Below, in pieces: positions 24,532 through 33,583 of a stretch of 64,000 nt of DNA (position 1 is the first letter of the stretch; every line of letters starts with the position of its first letter). The notes beneath the pieces are model-generated. The model was not told the DNA's origin and did not search any database. It saw only the letters and a program-made list of their open reading frames with translations. The stretch is from NCBI RefSeq assembly GCF_900086585.1, contig NZ_FLKM01000009.1:496001-560000 (forward strand), given 5' to 3'. Origin of the DNA: Emergencia timonensis. GTDB taxonomy: Bacteria; Bacillota; Clostridia; Peptostreptococcales; Anaerovoracaceae. A program made the translations under genes and the position numbers.

Positions 24532-26955
24532 ATGACAGATTTGGAAAAAGAGATGGTGAAATCAGACGGTAATAGACGTTCATGCCCGTCTGATTACGAA
24601 TATGATACTTTGATGCAGCTGCTGGGAGTCAGCGTGAGTAAACATTTGCTCGATGAACACTTCACTGTTATCTGGGCCAATGATTTTTATTATCAGACCA
24701 TCGGTTGGGAAAAAGAAGAATATGAAGAGGTCTTTCAAAACCGGCCGGATCTCTATTATGCGCAAGATCCTGAGGAGTGGGAGAAACTGATGGAAACGGT
24801 CATCGCCGCTCTAAACAATCAGGAAAATGGATACAAGCTGGCGGCACCCATGCGGAAAAAGAACGGCGATCGCGTATGGGTTCAACTTTCTACGGCTTTT
24901 GCCGACGAGTATGTAAATGGGTATCAAGTTGCTTATACTGTCATGACCAATATTGACGATATTGTGAAGATACAAAGAGAGAAGTCCATTGCATACGAAA
25001 GTCTGCCGGGATTTGTCGCTAAATATCGCATCGGTCTGGATTACAGTCTGGAGTTATTAGACAGCAATTCCAGGTTTAAAATGTACTTTGGGGAACCTTC
25101 TGACAACAAAGAGGCCATTTTCCTGCACATGAGCAATATACGGCACAATAGGGAGGTGCTTGAGGCACACAAGACGGATATTATGGCGGGCAGGCCCACT
25201 CAGTTTGTCCTGCAGGTTGACGATTTTCGTGGCAGAAATCTCTGGCTGCAGGTCAGTGCGACCTGCATTGAGTGGCAAGAGGGCTGCCCGATTTATCTAG
25301 CCATTTTCATCGATATCACTGACGTGACAGAATTGAGAGAGATGCAGAAGAAGCTGACGGAACAGACAAAAGCTTTACAGAATGCGCTTGAAGCTGCAGA
25401 AGAGGCCAATCGGGCAAAATCTGATTTTCTCTCACGGATGAGTCACGATATCAGGACACCGATGAACGCCATCATGGGAATGACGGCTATCGCATCTTCT
25501 CACCTGGACAATCCTGAGCGGATTGAGGATTGTCTTGGTAAGATATCCGTTTCCTCTAAACTATTATTGAATTTAATCAATGAAGTCCTGGATATGTCAA
25601 AAATAGAAAGTGGTCATATGGTGTTGGCAGAGGAAGAAGTCAGTCTGGCAGAGCTGGTTCACGGAGTCGTTACCATGGTACAGCCTCAGATTTCTGCAAA
25701 ACGGCTCTCCTTTAACGCTTACATTAATGATCTTTCCCACGAAACAGTAATCAGCGATATGCAGCGGCTGCAGCAGCTGCTGTTAAATTTGCTGTCTAAT
25801 GCCGTAAAGTATACGCCGGAGAGGGGCCGTATCACCTTGGATATCAATGAAATCTCCTCCCCGTGTTCAGGGACAGGTTGTTACGAGTTTATCGTGTCGG
25901 ACACGGGAATTGGCATGAAGCCAGATTTCTTACATAAATTATTTGAACCCTTTGAGCGGGCAAATGACGAGAAAATTAAAATGGTACAGGGAACTGGATT
26001 GGGTTTATCTATCTGTAAAAGTATCGCAGAGTTAATGGACGGCACCATTGAAGTTGAAAGCGAGTACGGAAAGGGCAGCCGCTTTACTGCGAGAATTCAA
26101 CTGAGGATTCAGGATGAACCGATTGGATATGGCGCTTTGGCGGATCTGTCTGTGCTAGTCGTGGATGATGATGAACTCATATGCCAGAGCACCTGCACGA
26201 GGCTATTGGAACTAGGGATGAAAGCAGACTGGACGCTGGAAGGAGAGGAGGCAGTGAAGATGGTCATGGACGCCCACCGTAAGGGCGAGGACTATTTTGC
26301 TGTCATCGTCGACTTAAAAATGCCGGCAATGGATGGAATGGAGACGACACGCAAAATAAGAGAGGCAGTCGGCTTTGATCTGCCCATCATCATGATTTCA
26401 GCCTATGACTTGTCCGATCAGATGGATTCGGCTATCAGTGCCGGCGCGAACGGTTTTATTACTAAGCCGCTGTTCCGCTCCCGTCTCATTTACAAACTCA
26501 ATCAGTTTGTTGAATCAGGTGTAAGACAGAGGATAAGTGAGTCAAAACCGCTAGAGCGCCGCCTATATGCAGGAAAGCGGGTTTTGTTGGCTGAGGACAA
26601 TGAGTTAAATCGGGAAATCGCGGTAGAACTGATTTCTTCTACAGGGGCAGCCGTTGAATCAGCAAAGGATGGAAATATTGCATTGGACATGATGGCATCT
26701 TCGCCAGAAGGATATTATGACCTGATTTTCATGGATATGCAGATGCCGGTGATGGACGGATGTACTGCCGCAAAGGCGATCAGAGAGCTGCCGCGCAAAG
26801 ACGTTAAGAGAATGCCTATCATTGCAATGACGGCCAATGCCTTTGCCGACGACCGGCAGAAGACGAAGGAAGCCGGCATGAATGAGCACTTGGCAAAGCC
26901 GGTCGATATGGAACAACTGCATCAGGTTCTGCATAAGTGGCTGTCAAAGAAGTGA
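24532..26955 (+). CDS. Hybrid histidine kinase, PAS-PAS-HisKA-HATPase-REC-REC
   Basis: An 807-residue cytoplasmic hybrid kinase with no transmembrane segment. Two PAS-like regions (about 30-145 and 155-275) precede a short coiled coil. The phospho-acceptor is His305 in [16 protein letters not shown]. The ATPase has NLLSNAVKYTPERG, DTGIGM and GTGLGLSI. Two receiver domains follow, with aspartates 594 (VIVDLKMPAMDG) and 735 (IFMDMQMPVMDG). No Hpt or output domain is present, so a separate phosphotransfer protein or partner is needed. The start at 24532 has GGAGGAG six bases upstream; an upstream TTG start has none. Similar kinases lie at 34766 and 54206. Confidence 0.92.
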   Translation: MTDLEKEMVKSDGNRRSCPSDYEYDTLMQLLGVSVSKHLLDEHFTVIWANDFYYQTIGWEKEEYEEVFQNRPDLYYAQDPEEWEKLMETVIAALNNQENGYKLAAPMRKKNGDRVWVQLSTAFADEYVNGYQVAYTVMTNIDDIVKIQREKSIAYESLPGFVAKYRIGLDYSLELLDSNSRFKMYFGEPSDNKEAIFLHMSNIRHNREVLEAHKTDIMAGRPTQFVLQVDDFRGRNLWLQVSATCIEWQEGCPIYLAIFIDITDVTELREMQKKLTEQTKALQNALEAAEEANRAKSDFLSRMSHDIRTPMNAIMGMTAIASSHLDNPERIEDCLGKISVSSKLLLNLINEVLDMSKIESGHMVLAEEEVSLAELVHGVVTMVQPQISAKRLSFNAYINDLSHETVISDMQRLQQLLLNLLSNAVKYTPERGRITLDINEISSPCSGTGCYEFIVSDTGIGMKPDFLHKLFEPFERANDEKIKMVQGTGLGLSICKSIAELMDGTIEVESEYGKGSRFTARIQLRIQDEPIGYGALADLSVLVVDDDELICQSTCTRLLELGMKADWTLEGEEAVKMVMDAHRKGEDYFAVIVDLKMPAMDGMETTRKIREAVGFDLPIIMISAYDLSDQMDSAISAGANGFITKPLFRSRLIYKLNQFVESGVRQRISESKPLERRLYAGKRVLLAEDNELNREIAVELISSTGAAVESAKDGNIALDMMASSPEGYYDLIFMDMQMPVMDGCTAAKAIRELPRKDVKRMPIIAMTANAFADDRQKTKEAGMNEHLAKPVDMEQLHQVLHKWLSKK

Positions 26956-27026
26956 ACGATTTAGATATAACAAACACATCCTTTGAGTAGTCGTGCAGCT
27001 CCCCTCTGTAGAATTGACAGAATAAT

Positions 27027-27062
27027 TTGACCATTTGTACGATATATGATACAATCATATAT
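27027..27062 (+). promoter_or_regulatory. Promoter of Hint cassette with overlapping palindrome
   Basis: TTGACC (27027-27032), 17 bases, TACAAT (27050-27055). A perfect 9-bp inverted repeat, ATATATGAT (27042-27050) and ATCATATAT (27054-27062), straddles the -10 box and would suit a dimeric repressor. The coding start at 27099 has GGAGG upstream. Confidence 0.65.
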
Positions 27063-27098
27063 TATAAATATGGTACCATTGCGGAATGGAGGTAGTAG

Positions 27099-28802
27099 AT
27101 GTCAATTAAGATAAACTCGATTTGCTTTAACCAGGACGGCGACCCCGCTGCGGGAAGTCTGCACTGCCGGGTAGACGGCAATAAGCCGATCCCGCCCAGG
27201 TTCGAACTGGGGGCCGGATTGTCACCCGTAGGTGTATTTGTTCCGAGCGCATTGGGACCAAATATACCTATAGAGATTGGGGTAGACAATACCGCACCGA
27301 CGCCGATAAACTTAATCATTACGGCAAAGGAAACCTCCCACCCGTCATTGTTTGGAAACCTTACTTTTCCGGGGGTCATGGTTCCTCCGCGCGGCAGCGT
27401 GGTTTTAAACCTGAATGTTCCCAGTGCGCATTTTGCATCGCCAGCTTTGGCAAACCAGACCATGCGATTGCTTCAAAGCTTTGATTGGTACTATCAGGAA
27501 GCAGGTTCAGCAATTAAGCAGAAGATCACTTCCACAGACCAGACAGTCTATCTTTTACCAGATCTCCCTTTTGAACCGTGGTTGAGTGACAGCGAAACAT
27601 ATTCTGAGAGCGAAATTAATTATGTCTGGACGTCGGTGCTTGATATCTGCTGTTCTGCTTGTGATGATTATGCCGCGGCTCACGCCGGCGTTAGACCCAA
27701 TACCTTTGCTCAGCACCTGGAGGCTTTGACTGAAGAGCTGAACACTTGCGGGCGTTTTCGTTACGATACTCGTCATGGCGCCTGTTTTTATGCCGTACCT
27801 GCTGACGATGAAAACGGAATAAAGCTGCAGAAGTACATACACGATCGCAAGTTTACAACCCCGAGCAGGCTGAATTGTTCTGACTGTGCAACCATTGTAG
27901 CGACCGAAGCACTGGCATTAGGCGTACCTGCCGGAATTGGGCACATATACAATCCGGTCCCTCCACACAATGGCTTTGCATGTAATCCGATTATTTCTAT
28001 TGGCGGGAACGCGTGGGCGCCGCCATTTGCCGGCAGCTTCCATTATCACGAGGTCACTGTCGATGGTGCAGCATCAGTTCAGAACACACCGGTGTTTGAC
28101 GCCTGCCTGAAGATTGACGCAGGCACAAATCCGGGATTGCCAGGGCCAGCAGGAAAAGCAGCGCAGCTGCCCCTGGGAATCCCTTTTGCGGAGACTGCCC
28201 TTAATAATGTAAACGTACCAGTGGGGGTGCCTTATGTTAACATGTTTTATCGTGAACGTCTGGTCGCTGACGGAGAGGACTGCAATTTTTTTGCCGTCAA
28301 CGCCAAGGAAGTAGGCGGGCTGAGTATGGAGAATGCTCTGCGTGTTATCTACGATTCAGAAACAGATAAAGGCCAGTACTGGCGTTTACTCCAGCGCTTT
28401 GGTGTCATTGAAAATCCGCTGCCCCTTGCGATGCGCAATCTTAACAAGGAAGCAGCGTCGGATTTCTTCGAGGAGTCGGGATTAACAACTTGTATCATGC
28501 TGGAAGAGTCGGAAAGTCATACCGTTTATGATGTAGTGCATGCGGGAGAACAATATCAGATTGAACTGATTTTTGCCCCCGGTCGTGAGGAGACGTTGAT
28601 GGTGATTGCCTCAAAGCTGGCTGGAGTGGCAAATCCAGAGATCAAGAGTCTTGCCCTCGACTTTACTAACTTTGCCTTCGGAATAGACCATACATTCTGG
28701 CTTTTCGTCATAGAAAATGCAGTCGTGCAGGTTTCCAGTGAAGGCGCAGACATCGCACCTATTTCAAGACGTCTTGCCGAAGCATTGGCTGTGCGTCAAT
28801 AA
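27099..28802 (+). CDS. Transglutaminase-like cysteine protein, first gene of Hint cassette
   Basis: A 567-residue protein without a signal peptide. Residues 1-135 look like a beta-sandwich with regular hydrophobic strands (PIEIGVDNTAPTPINLIITA, VMVPPRGSVVLNLNVP). Residues about 240-340 carry a transglutaminase/papain-like pattern: Cys260 in LNCSDCATIVATEALALGVP, His315 or His317 in SFHYHEVTVDG, and Asp334 in PVFDACLKID, in the right order and spacing for a Cys-His-Asp triad. The last 170 residues match nothing I recognise. Such enzymes cleave or cross-link peptides; the activity here is unproven. It shares one transcript with the next two genes. Confidence 0.6.
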   Translation: MSIKINSICFNQDGDPAAGSLHCRVDGNKPIPPRFELGAGLSPVGVFVPSALGPNIPIEIGVDNTAPTPINLIITAKETSHPSLFGNLTFPGVMVPPRGSVVLNLNVPSAHFASPALANQTMRLLQSFDWYYQEAGSAIKQKITSTDQTVYLLPDLPFEPWLSDSETYSESEINYVWTSVLDICCSACDDYAAAHAGVRPNTFAQHLEALTEELNTCGRFRYDTRHGACFYAVPADDENGIKLQKYIHDRKFTTPSRLNCSDCATIVATEALALGVPAGIGHIYNPVPPHNGFACNPIISIGGNAWAPPFAGSFHYHEVTVDGAASVQNTPVFDACLKIDAGTNPGLPGPAGKAAQLPLGIPFAETALNNVNVPVGVPYVNMFYRERLVADGEDCNFFAVNAKEVGGLSMENALRVIYDSETDKGQYWRLLQRFGVIENPLPLAMRNLNKEAASDFFEESGLTTCIMLEESESHTVYDVVHAGEQYQIELIFAPGREETLMVIASKLAGVANPEIKSLALDFTNFAFGIDHTFWLFVIENAVVQVSSEGADIAPISRRLAEALAVRQ

Positions 28803-28837
28803 ACAAATAGTACCCAGATAGAGAAAGGAAATACAAT

Positions 28838-29635
28838 ATGAAAAATGGAGTATTAGAAACAATTGGATCTACACTGATTACAGGCATAGGTCAGCTTATG
28901 GGAAGGCTGATCGGCGTAAACAGCATAGAAGATGGGATTCTTTACTTTGTACACCAGCCGGCAAAGAGCGGCCAGCAGGGAGATCTCGCCAGCACTGTAT
29001 TCGTCGAAGATGGCAAGTACTATCTATATAATCCAGAGGTTCAAAAGAATGATCACTTTGTATCTGGCGCGTTGCCTGGAATGGGCAATATCGGCGCCCA
29101 GACGGTAACACTGGGCAAGCGGCAGTCCTTTGATATTACGCCCTTGTTTCAGCAAGGCGCCGATCACGATAATACTAGTTTTGAAATTACAGCTTGCCAG
29201 GCAGGTCAGGTAAAACTAGGTTCACAGCAGTCTTCTTTGGTGCAAATTTCCACTTCAGGTAAGCTCCTTGAAGTAGGGCAGCAGAGACAGTCTCTCGGTG
29301 CTTATATGGATGTGCAGGTTTCACAGGATGAAGTCACAATACTGCCTAAGGGGAAAATAAAATTGGATTCTTTACCGACGATCACAGTACAGACACAGGG
29401 TCAGGGTGTGATGAGTGCAGCCAATATTGAAAGCCAGGGTGGTGAAGAGGCTGTATTTCCACTGACCCAGCAGCTGTTGTCCTCAGATCTTGTCAACGTC
29501 TCCGTTACTGCCAATGTCGATACTATGGACACAAAGGAGTTTTTAACGATGCAGCCTTTCGCACATCTCATTCAGACCGTTGACGATGAGACTGCTGCCA
29601 GAATAGCAAAAGCGCCTAGACTCAACAGGAGGTAA
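28838..29635 (+). CDS. Unknown protein, middle gene of Hint cassette
   Basis: A 265-residue protein with no recognised family. The N-terminus (VLETIGSTLITGIGQLMGRLIGV) is a hydrophobic or amphipathic helix that could contact a membrane or a partner. The rest alternates short strands and polar turns, rich in Gln, Ser and Val and nearly free of Cys, which suggests a mostly beta structure. It starts 35 bases after the first cassette gene with a GAAAGGA site, and its final codons contain the AGGAGG ribosome site of the third gene, so the three are translated together. Confidence 0.7.
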   Translation: MKNGVLETIGSTLITGIGQLMGRLIGVNSIEDGILYFVHQPAKSGQQGDLASTVFVEDGKYYLYNPEVQKNDHFVSGALPGMGNIGAQTVTLGKRQSFDITPLFQQGADHDNTSFEITACQAGQVKLGSQQSSLVQISTSGKLLEVGQQRQSLGAYMDVQVSQDEVTILPKGKIKLDSLPTITVQTQGQGVMSAANIESQGGEEAVFPLTQQLLSSDLVNVSVTANVDTMDTKEFLTMQPFAHLIQTVDDETAARIAKAPRLNRR

Positions 29636-29639
29636 GGTT

Positions 29640-31145
29640 ATGAAGTCTTATGCTTTACAGCAGCTTGGAGGAGAGCAGATAAAATCAGAATTTCCAGTGG
29701 CGTATGCGGTTCTTTCAAAAGTGCAGCGGCTAGATAGCCGCGCGCTGGCAGTAACCAATGGTAACGACAGTTCGTCCGATATCTACGCTGAAATTGAATC
29801 AGCCTTTCTCAGCTCTCACGGTTTCAATATATTGATGCGCGCCGCGATTGCCGGAAAACCAAAGATTTTGTTTGTCGTAGCGGAAATCTTTGAACTGGAG
29901 AGCGGCAAACGTGTCGATGCGATTCATCGTTATTATGAAGACAGCGCCTATAATGAAATACGGATCCAATCTAATAATTCTCACACGATGGCGGCAGCTA
30001 GTGAAGGCGTGCGGATTAAAAGTACTTTCTCCTGGAGTATTGACGGGGTTTCTACAAAAGAAATCACCCGTGAGTATACCCTTCCAAAGGGAGATAGCCG
30101 GGGTGCGGAGATGTTCACCGAACTTTCTATTTCGGCGCCACGGGCAAAGGACGGCAAGCTGACTCAGGTTCTCTATGATCGTGAGGAACAGGTCAGCGAG
30201 CATACTGACTATCACTATACAAACACAGTCGATCGCTACAAAAAAGTTGCACATGTAAAACTTCCGTACAGTGGAAAAATCAGGGTTGACGATAAGCTGC
30301 ACATAAGAAGTGTAATGAAAAACCCAGGAGAAGAGCCGACACTGAGCTTGATACTTGAAAACGGCAAATCAATTCAGTATCAGAATCCAAAGGGAATCAT
30401 AGGACAATATGTCATTAGTCCCAATGAGAAAGAACTCAATTGGAACTTCGATGTGGACTGGCGTGCAGATCTGGATTTCAGCAACTTTTCTGTCCAGACT
30501 GTAGTGAATCTCTCAGCAAAATTTACACTCAGTATTGTCCATGAGGATTATCCGGGCTACGCATTACATCCGGTGATTACAGTGGATAGCGTCTTGAACC
30601 CGCAGACCAATGTTTCAACTGTGGCAGAGATCGAACGCATACAGATCAAATGGGGCTGTGTTGCGGCCGATACACTGATTAAAATGTCCGATGGTTCCTG
30701 CCAGCGGGCCAGTGAGATTCAGATTGGAGAAGTCGTTGCGACGGACCACGGCCACAGTATCGTTCGCAACATATATAAAGGAACAGAGAAGACGATCGTC
30801 CACCTTGAGACGATGGATGGACACATGTTGCGTGGAACTCATGAGCACCCGGTTAAGACCGGCAGGGGTTATATGCCGATGAAAGAAATCAACGCTGCAG
30901 ACCTGATCTGCACGGAAAATGGAAATTCTCAAGTAAAGTACATTTACGAAATAGGGTACGGTGATGCGGTGTACAGCTTTGACTTGAGCGAATCCTCCGC
31001 CATGCTCTGCGGTGGCATCTGGGCCGGCGATTTTGCAATGCAGAATGGTTCGGCATGCAATCAAAGCACAGATGGCCCAAAAGAAAGGAGCGCCTTGCAG
31101 AAGGAGATGTATGAACTGGTCTCAAAGGCTGATATGAATACGTGA
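29640..31145 (+). CDS. Protein with C-terminal Hint (hedgehog/intein) autoprocessing domain
   Basis: A 501-residue protein. Residues 1-335 are an unrecognised, mostly beta domain without a signal peptide. A Hint domain spans about 340-469: Cys340 in WGCVAADTLIKMSDG is the nucleophile, TxxH is Thr400-His403 in GTHEHPVKTGRGYMPM, and it ends with IWAGDFAMQNG. The usual intein His-Asn end is Gln-Asn (469) followed by Gly, and only 32 residues follow, so splicing is unlikely; N-terminal thioester cleavage, as in hedgehog or bacterial intein-like domains, is more plausible. The start is four bases after the previous stop. It could release or transfer its 339-residue N-terminal part. Confidence 0.75.
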   Translation: MKSYALQQLGGEQIKSEFPVAYAVLSKVQRLDSRALAVTNGNDSSSDIYAEIESAFLSSHGFNILMRAAIAGKPKILFVVAEIFELESGKRVDAIHRYYEDSAYNEIRIQSNNSHTMAAASEGVRIKSTFSWSIDGVSTKEITREYTLPKGDSRGAEMFTELSISAPRAKDGKLTQVLYDREEQVSEHTDYHYTNTVDRYKKVAHVKLPYSGKIRVDDKLHIRSVMKNPGEEPTLSLILENGKSIQYQNPKGIIGQYVISPNEKELNWNFDVDWRADLDFSNFSVQTVVNLSAKFTLSIVHEDYPGYALHPVITVDSVLNPQTNVSTVAEIERIQIKWGCVAADTLIKMSDGSCQRASEIQIGEVVATDHGHSIVRNIYKGTEKTIVHLETMDGHMLRGTHEHPVKTGRGYMPMKEINAADLICTENGNSQVKYIYEIGYGDAVYSFDLSESSAMLCGGIWAGDFAMQNGSACNQSTDGPKERSALQKEMYELVSKADMNT

Positions 31146-31189
31146 TTAGGCATATGATGAGCGGGCGACATGTGGAAAAAGGGATCTTT

Positions 31190-31335
31190 GATTCCGTTCT
31201 TTCCTCGCTTACGCTCTTGCCCTTGCGGCCTTTTTCGCGCAGCTTTAGCTGCAGTGCGAAAACGGACAGCGAAGCATGGTGAAGCCATGCGGAGGAGTGA
31301 ACGAAGTGAACGTTGGTTCGAATCCCAATAATTTA
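31190..31335. repeat. Hairpin-rich element with a tRNA T-arm-like end
   Basis: This noncoding segment holds several short hairpins: CAGC-TTTA-GCTG flanked by TTCGC/GCGAA (about 31228-31261), GCATGG/CCATGC (about 31274-31291), and the direct repeat GTGAACGAAGTGAAC. It ends in GGTTCGAATCCC (about 31315-31326), the sequence of a tRNA T-arm, just beside the real tRNA-Ala. Translated frames through it are spurious. It may be a degraded tRNA-linked mobile or repeat element. Confidence 0.45.
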
Positions 31336-31338
31336 GAT

Positions 31339-31374
31339 ACAACAAAACCATCCCGAATGGGATGGCTTTGTTGT
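31339..31374 (-). terminator. Hairpin downstream of tRNA-Ala
   Basis: ACAACAAAACCATCCC pairs with GGGATGGCTTTGTTGT around GAAT. It lies two bases beyond the tRNA 3' end on the minus strand. The T run is short. Confidence 0.75.
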
Positions 31375-31376
31375 AA

Positions 31377-31449
31377 TGGACCCGAAGGGATTCGAACCCT
31401 CGGTCTCCGCGTTGCGAACGCGGCGCTTTCCCAGCTAAGCTACGGGCCC
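31377..31449 (-). tRNA. tRNA-Ala (anticodon CGC)
   Basis: On the minus strand the molecule reads GGGCCCGTAGCTTAGCTGGG and onward. The anticodon stem CCGCG/CGCGG encloses loop TTCGCAA, giving anticodon CGC for codon GCG. The T-arm is GAGGGTTCGAATCCCTT. The acceptor stem GGGCCCG/CGGGTCC contains the G3-U70 pair that identifies alanine tRNAs, with discriminator A. CCA is not encoded. Confidence 0.93.
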
Positions 31450-31540
31450 ATACTGATTTATTACACAACATATTATAGTACAAATTTTCTTGAATAACAA
31501 TATGAACTTGTCTTTTTTCGATTAGTTTGTAATAATTCAG

Positions 31541-32602
31541 TCACAGTCCGAGTTTATGATATGCCTGTTTCATTAACGATAAGACATCAGAAAATAAATT
31601 GGCCAGTTGCTCTGTTTCATCTCTTTCATCTGCCAGATAGGCGATGATGATAAGGGATATCTTTTCAACGACAATGCTGGCGTGAAAAAAATAGTTTGCA
31701 GCTTCCAGCCATTGGGAATTTCCATACTCCTCCCCCATACACCTCAGCATTTTGCTCATTTTATCAAAACTGCCTTTGAACACCACTTCATCCGGCTCAT
31801 TGACACCCTTTAAAACGTTCGGCAGGGTGGGTACGGTGCCAAAGAAGGTAACCATATTCAGCAGAATTTTATCATACTCTTCTTTCCCCAGGGTTAGTCT
31901 CAGAGTCGGCAGGTCAGCGATGAACTTCTCAAACCCCCGATAGCCCAGAAAACCCCGGGGAGGATTTAAAAAAGACTCCCTTTTGAGCGCTAATGCCTCC
32001 TGGGCAATTTGATATTTATCTTTTTCTGCGTTCATGCGTACAGTGCAGATTGTATTTGCTTTGCTCAGCCCCGGATAGCTGCAATCCATCGCTTTGCTGA
32101 GTTGGTCGTAGGACAGCGTCTGCAGTTCCCTGCGCCCACAGTCGTGAAGATAGATACAAGCCTGCTCCTCATCATATCCGACCATCAATACATAATGAAA
32201 AGGAATGTGTTCTCGATGATACAGCTTTTCCAGATAAGGCAGATGATACATATCCAGTGCGCCTAAGACGACGGGATGATTTCTGTCAATCTCCAGTTTT
32301 GCTTTCCTAAGGGCCTTGTCAAAGGTGCCGTAAGAGTAATGCCTGTAGTCAAAACCGACGATAGGAGCGAGAAATTCATACATTTTCTTTGTACGGCCGT
32401 CTCCCAAGGCAATCATTCTTTTCAGGTCCGACTTTTCTGTTTTCATATAACAAAAGGAGCCGAACCCGGAAAGCAGAAAGAATAGGTTCTCAGGTAAAAT
32501 TTCGCCCGTTTTGTCCATATATAAATCTTCAATCCCATTCCACATACATTCGTAGTCATCCTTGTGATGCTTTATTTCGATTATCTTCTTTGTATTATCC
32601 AT
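31541..32602 (-). CDS. BtrH N-terminal/DUF4872-type protein (C39-like peptidase fold)
   Basis: A 353-residue protein resembling the BtrH N-terminal family. That family includes the butirosin acyltransferase BtrH and has a papain/C39-like fold. The first part carries LFFLLSGFGSFCYMK and YVLMVGYDEEQACIYLHDCG, with a His (PFHYVLMVGYD) and Asp typical of the family active site; Cys near residue 50 may be the nucleophile. The C-terminal half is helical (DUF4872-like). Stand-alone copies are common in Clostridia with unknown substrates. It is monocistronic, facing the tRNA-Ala, and its promoter region is shared with the divergent MerR gene. Confidence 0.75.
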   Translation of the reverse strand: MDNTKKIIEIKHHKDDYECMWNGIEDLYMDKTGEILPENLFFLLSGFGSFCYMKTEKSDLKRMIALGDGRTKKMYEFLAPIVGFDYRHYSYGTFDKALRKAKLEIDRNHPVVLGALDMYHLPYLEKLYHREHIPFHYVLMVGYDEEQACIYLHDCGRRELQTLSYDQLSKAMDCSYPGLSKANTICTVRMNAEKDKYQIAQEALALKRESFLNPPRGFLGYRGFEKFIADLPTLRLTLGKEEYDKILLNMVTFFGTVPTLPNVLKGVNEPDEVVFKGSFDKMSKMLRCMGEEYGNSQWLEAANYFFHASIVVEKISLIIIAYLADERDETEQLANLFSDVLSLMKQAYHKLGL

Positions 32603-32727
32603 ATCTTTTTAACCTCCGTTTCTTTTAGTCTATAGTCTCGCATAATGCCAGAGTCAAGGCACAGTATTTGATTTTTTTGCAGCAATGTGATACGATGACC
32701 AAATATCAATGATAAGAGGTGATGATC

Positions 32728-33555
32728 GTGCTTAAAATTGGAGATTTCTCAAAACTATCTAAGATCAGTATCTATATGCTGCGCCACTATGACAAACTTG
32801 GCCTGCTTGTTCCCGCACATATAGACGAGGACAGCGGATATAGGTATTATGAGGAAAAACAATTGACCATCGCTAATCGGATTCAGGCTCTTAAGGCCAT
32901 GGGTCTGGGTCTGAATGAGATAAAAGACGTAATTTATCAATATCGCGATAACCAAAGCCTGGCGGACTTTTTAAAGATTGAAACTGCCAAAAAACGCAAG
33001 CTGGCGGAAGAACTGCAGCGGCAGATCAGACAGCTTGAAACGACTATAACGGCATTGCAGCAAAGGGAGGGTATACTGCGCTATAGTATTGAAATCAAGG
33101 AAGTGCCAAAGCGGCTTGTCATGTGCACGAGGGATCGAATCCCGGCGTATCATCATGAGGGACAACTATGGAGAAGATTGGCGGAAGTACAAGAGGGGCA
33201 GGGGCTGACACCTGCATCCTTGTCTTACCATATGGCGATTTTTCATGATGGAGGTTTTGTAACGAAGGATGTGGATGTGGAAGTACAGATAGCAGTCCTT
33301 CAAAGGGGATGCGATACAGAAATAGTAAAGTTCAAGGAAGTTGAGCCTTTTTTGGCAGCAGTCCTTACCTACGAAGGCAGATATGAGTTGATTACGCAAA
33401 TCAATGAGACCATAGCCAACTGGGTACATGACAACGGTTACGAATTTTGTGGTCCGCATTTTAATATCTACCATGTTTCACCCCAAACAGAAGCAGACGC
33501 TGATAAAATGGTCACAGAGGTCGGGTTTCCAGTGAAAAAAGTGTTGAATGAATGA
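32728..33555 (+). CDS. MerR-family regulator with GyrI-like effector domain (BmrR/BltR type)
   Basis: A roughly 275-residue regulator. The N-terminal MerR helix-turn-helix is LKIGDFSKLSKISIYMLRHYDKLGLL, followed by a coiled coil (about 80-115) and a GyrI-like small-molecule-binding domain from residue 120. BmrR-type proteins sense lipophilic cations and induce efflux pumps. The start is probably GTG at 32728, eight bases after AGAGG; the ATG at 32722 is too close. A promoter with TTGATT, 17 bases, TACGAT lies just upstream. No efflux gene is adjacent, so the target is unclear. The tRNA-Ser promoter overlaps the last codons. Confidence 0.88.
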   Translation: MLKIGDFSKLSKISIYMLRHYDKLGLLVPAHIDEDSGYRYYEEKQLTIANRIQALKAMGLGLNEIKDVIYQYRDNQSLADFLKIETAKKRKLAEELQRQIRQLETTITALQQREGILRYSIEIKEVPKRLVMCTRDRIPAYHHEGQLWRRLAEVQEGQGLTPASLSYHMAIFHDGGFVTKDVDVEVQIAVLQRGCDTEIVKFKEVEPFLAAVLTYEGRYELITQINETIANWVHDNGYEFCGPHFNIYHVSPQTEADADKMVTEVGFPVKKVLNE

Positions 33556-33572
33556 ATCTGCTATGATATAAT
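33544..33572 (+). promoter_or_regulatory. Promoter of tRNA-Ser
   Basis: TTGAAT (33544-33549), 17 bases, TATAAT (33567-33572). The -35 box lies within the last codons of the MerR gene, and the tRNA begins 12 bases after the -10 box. Confidence 0.75.
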
Positions 33573-33583
33573 TTAATAGTTAT

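Noticed and set aside
29640..31145. A true splicing intein
   Set aside because: The Hint domain ends in Gln-Asn followed by Gly, with no Ser/Thr/Cys nucleophile, and only 32 residues follow, with no recognisable extein.
31061..31483. 140-residue protein on the minus strand
   Set aside because: The frame runs through the tRNA-Ala, its terminator and the hairpin element. It is a known type of spurious call near tRNAs.
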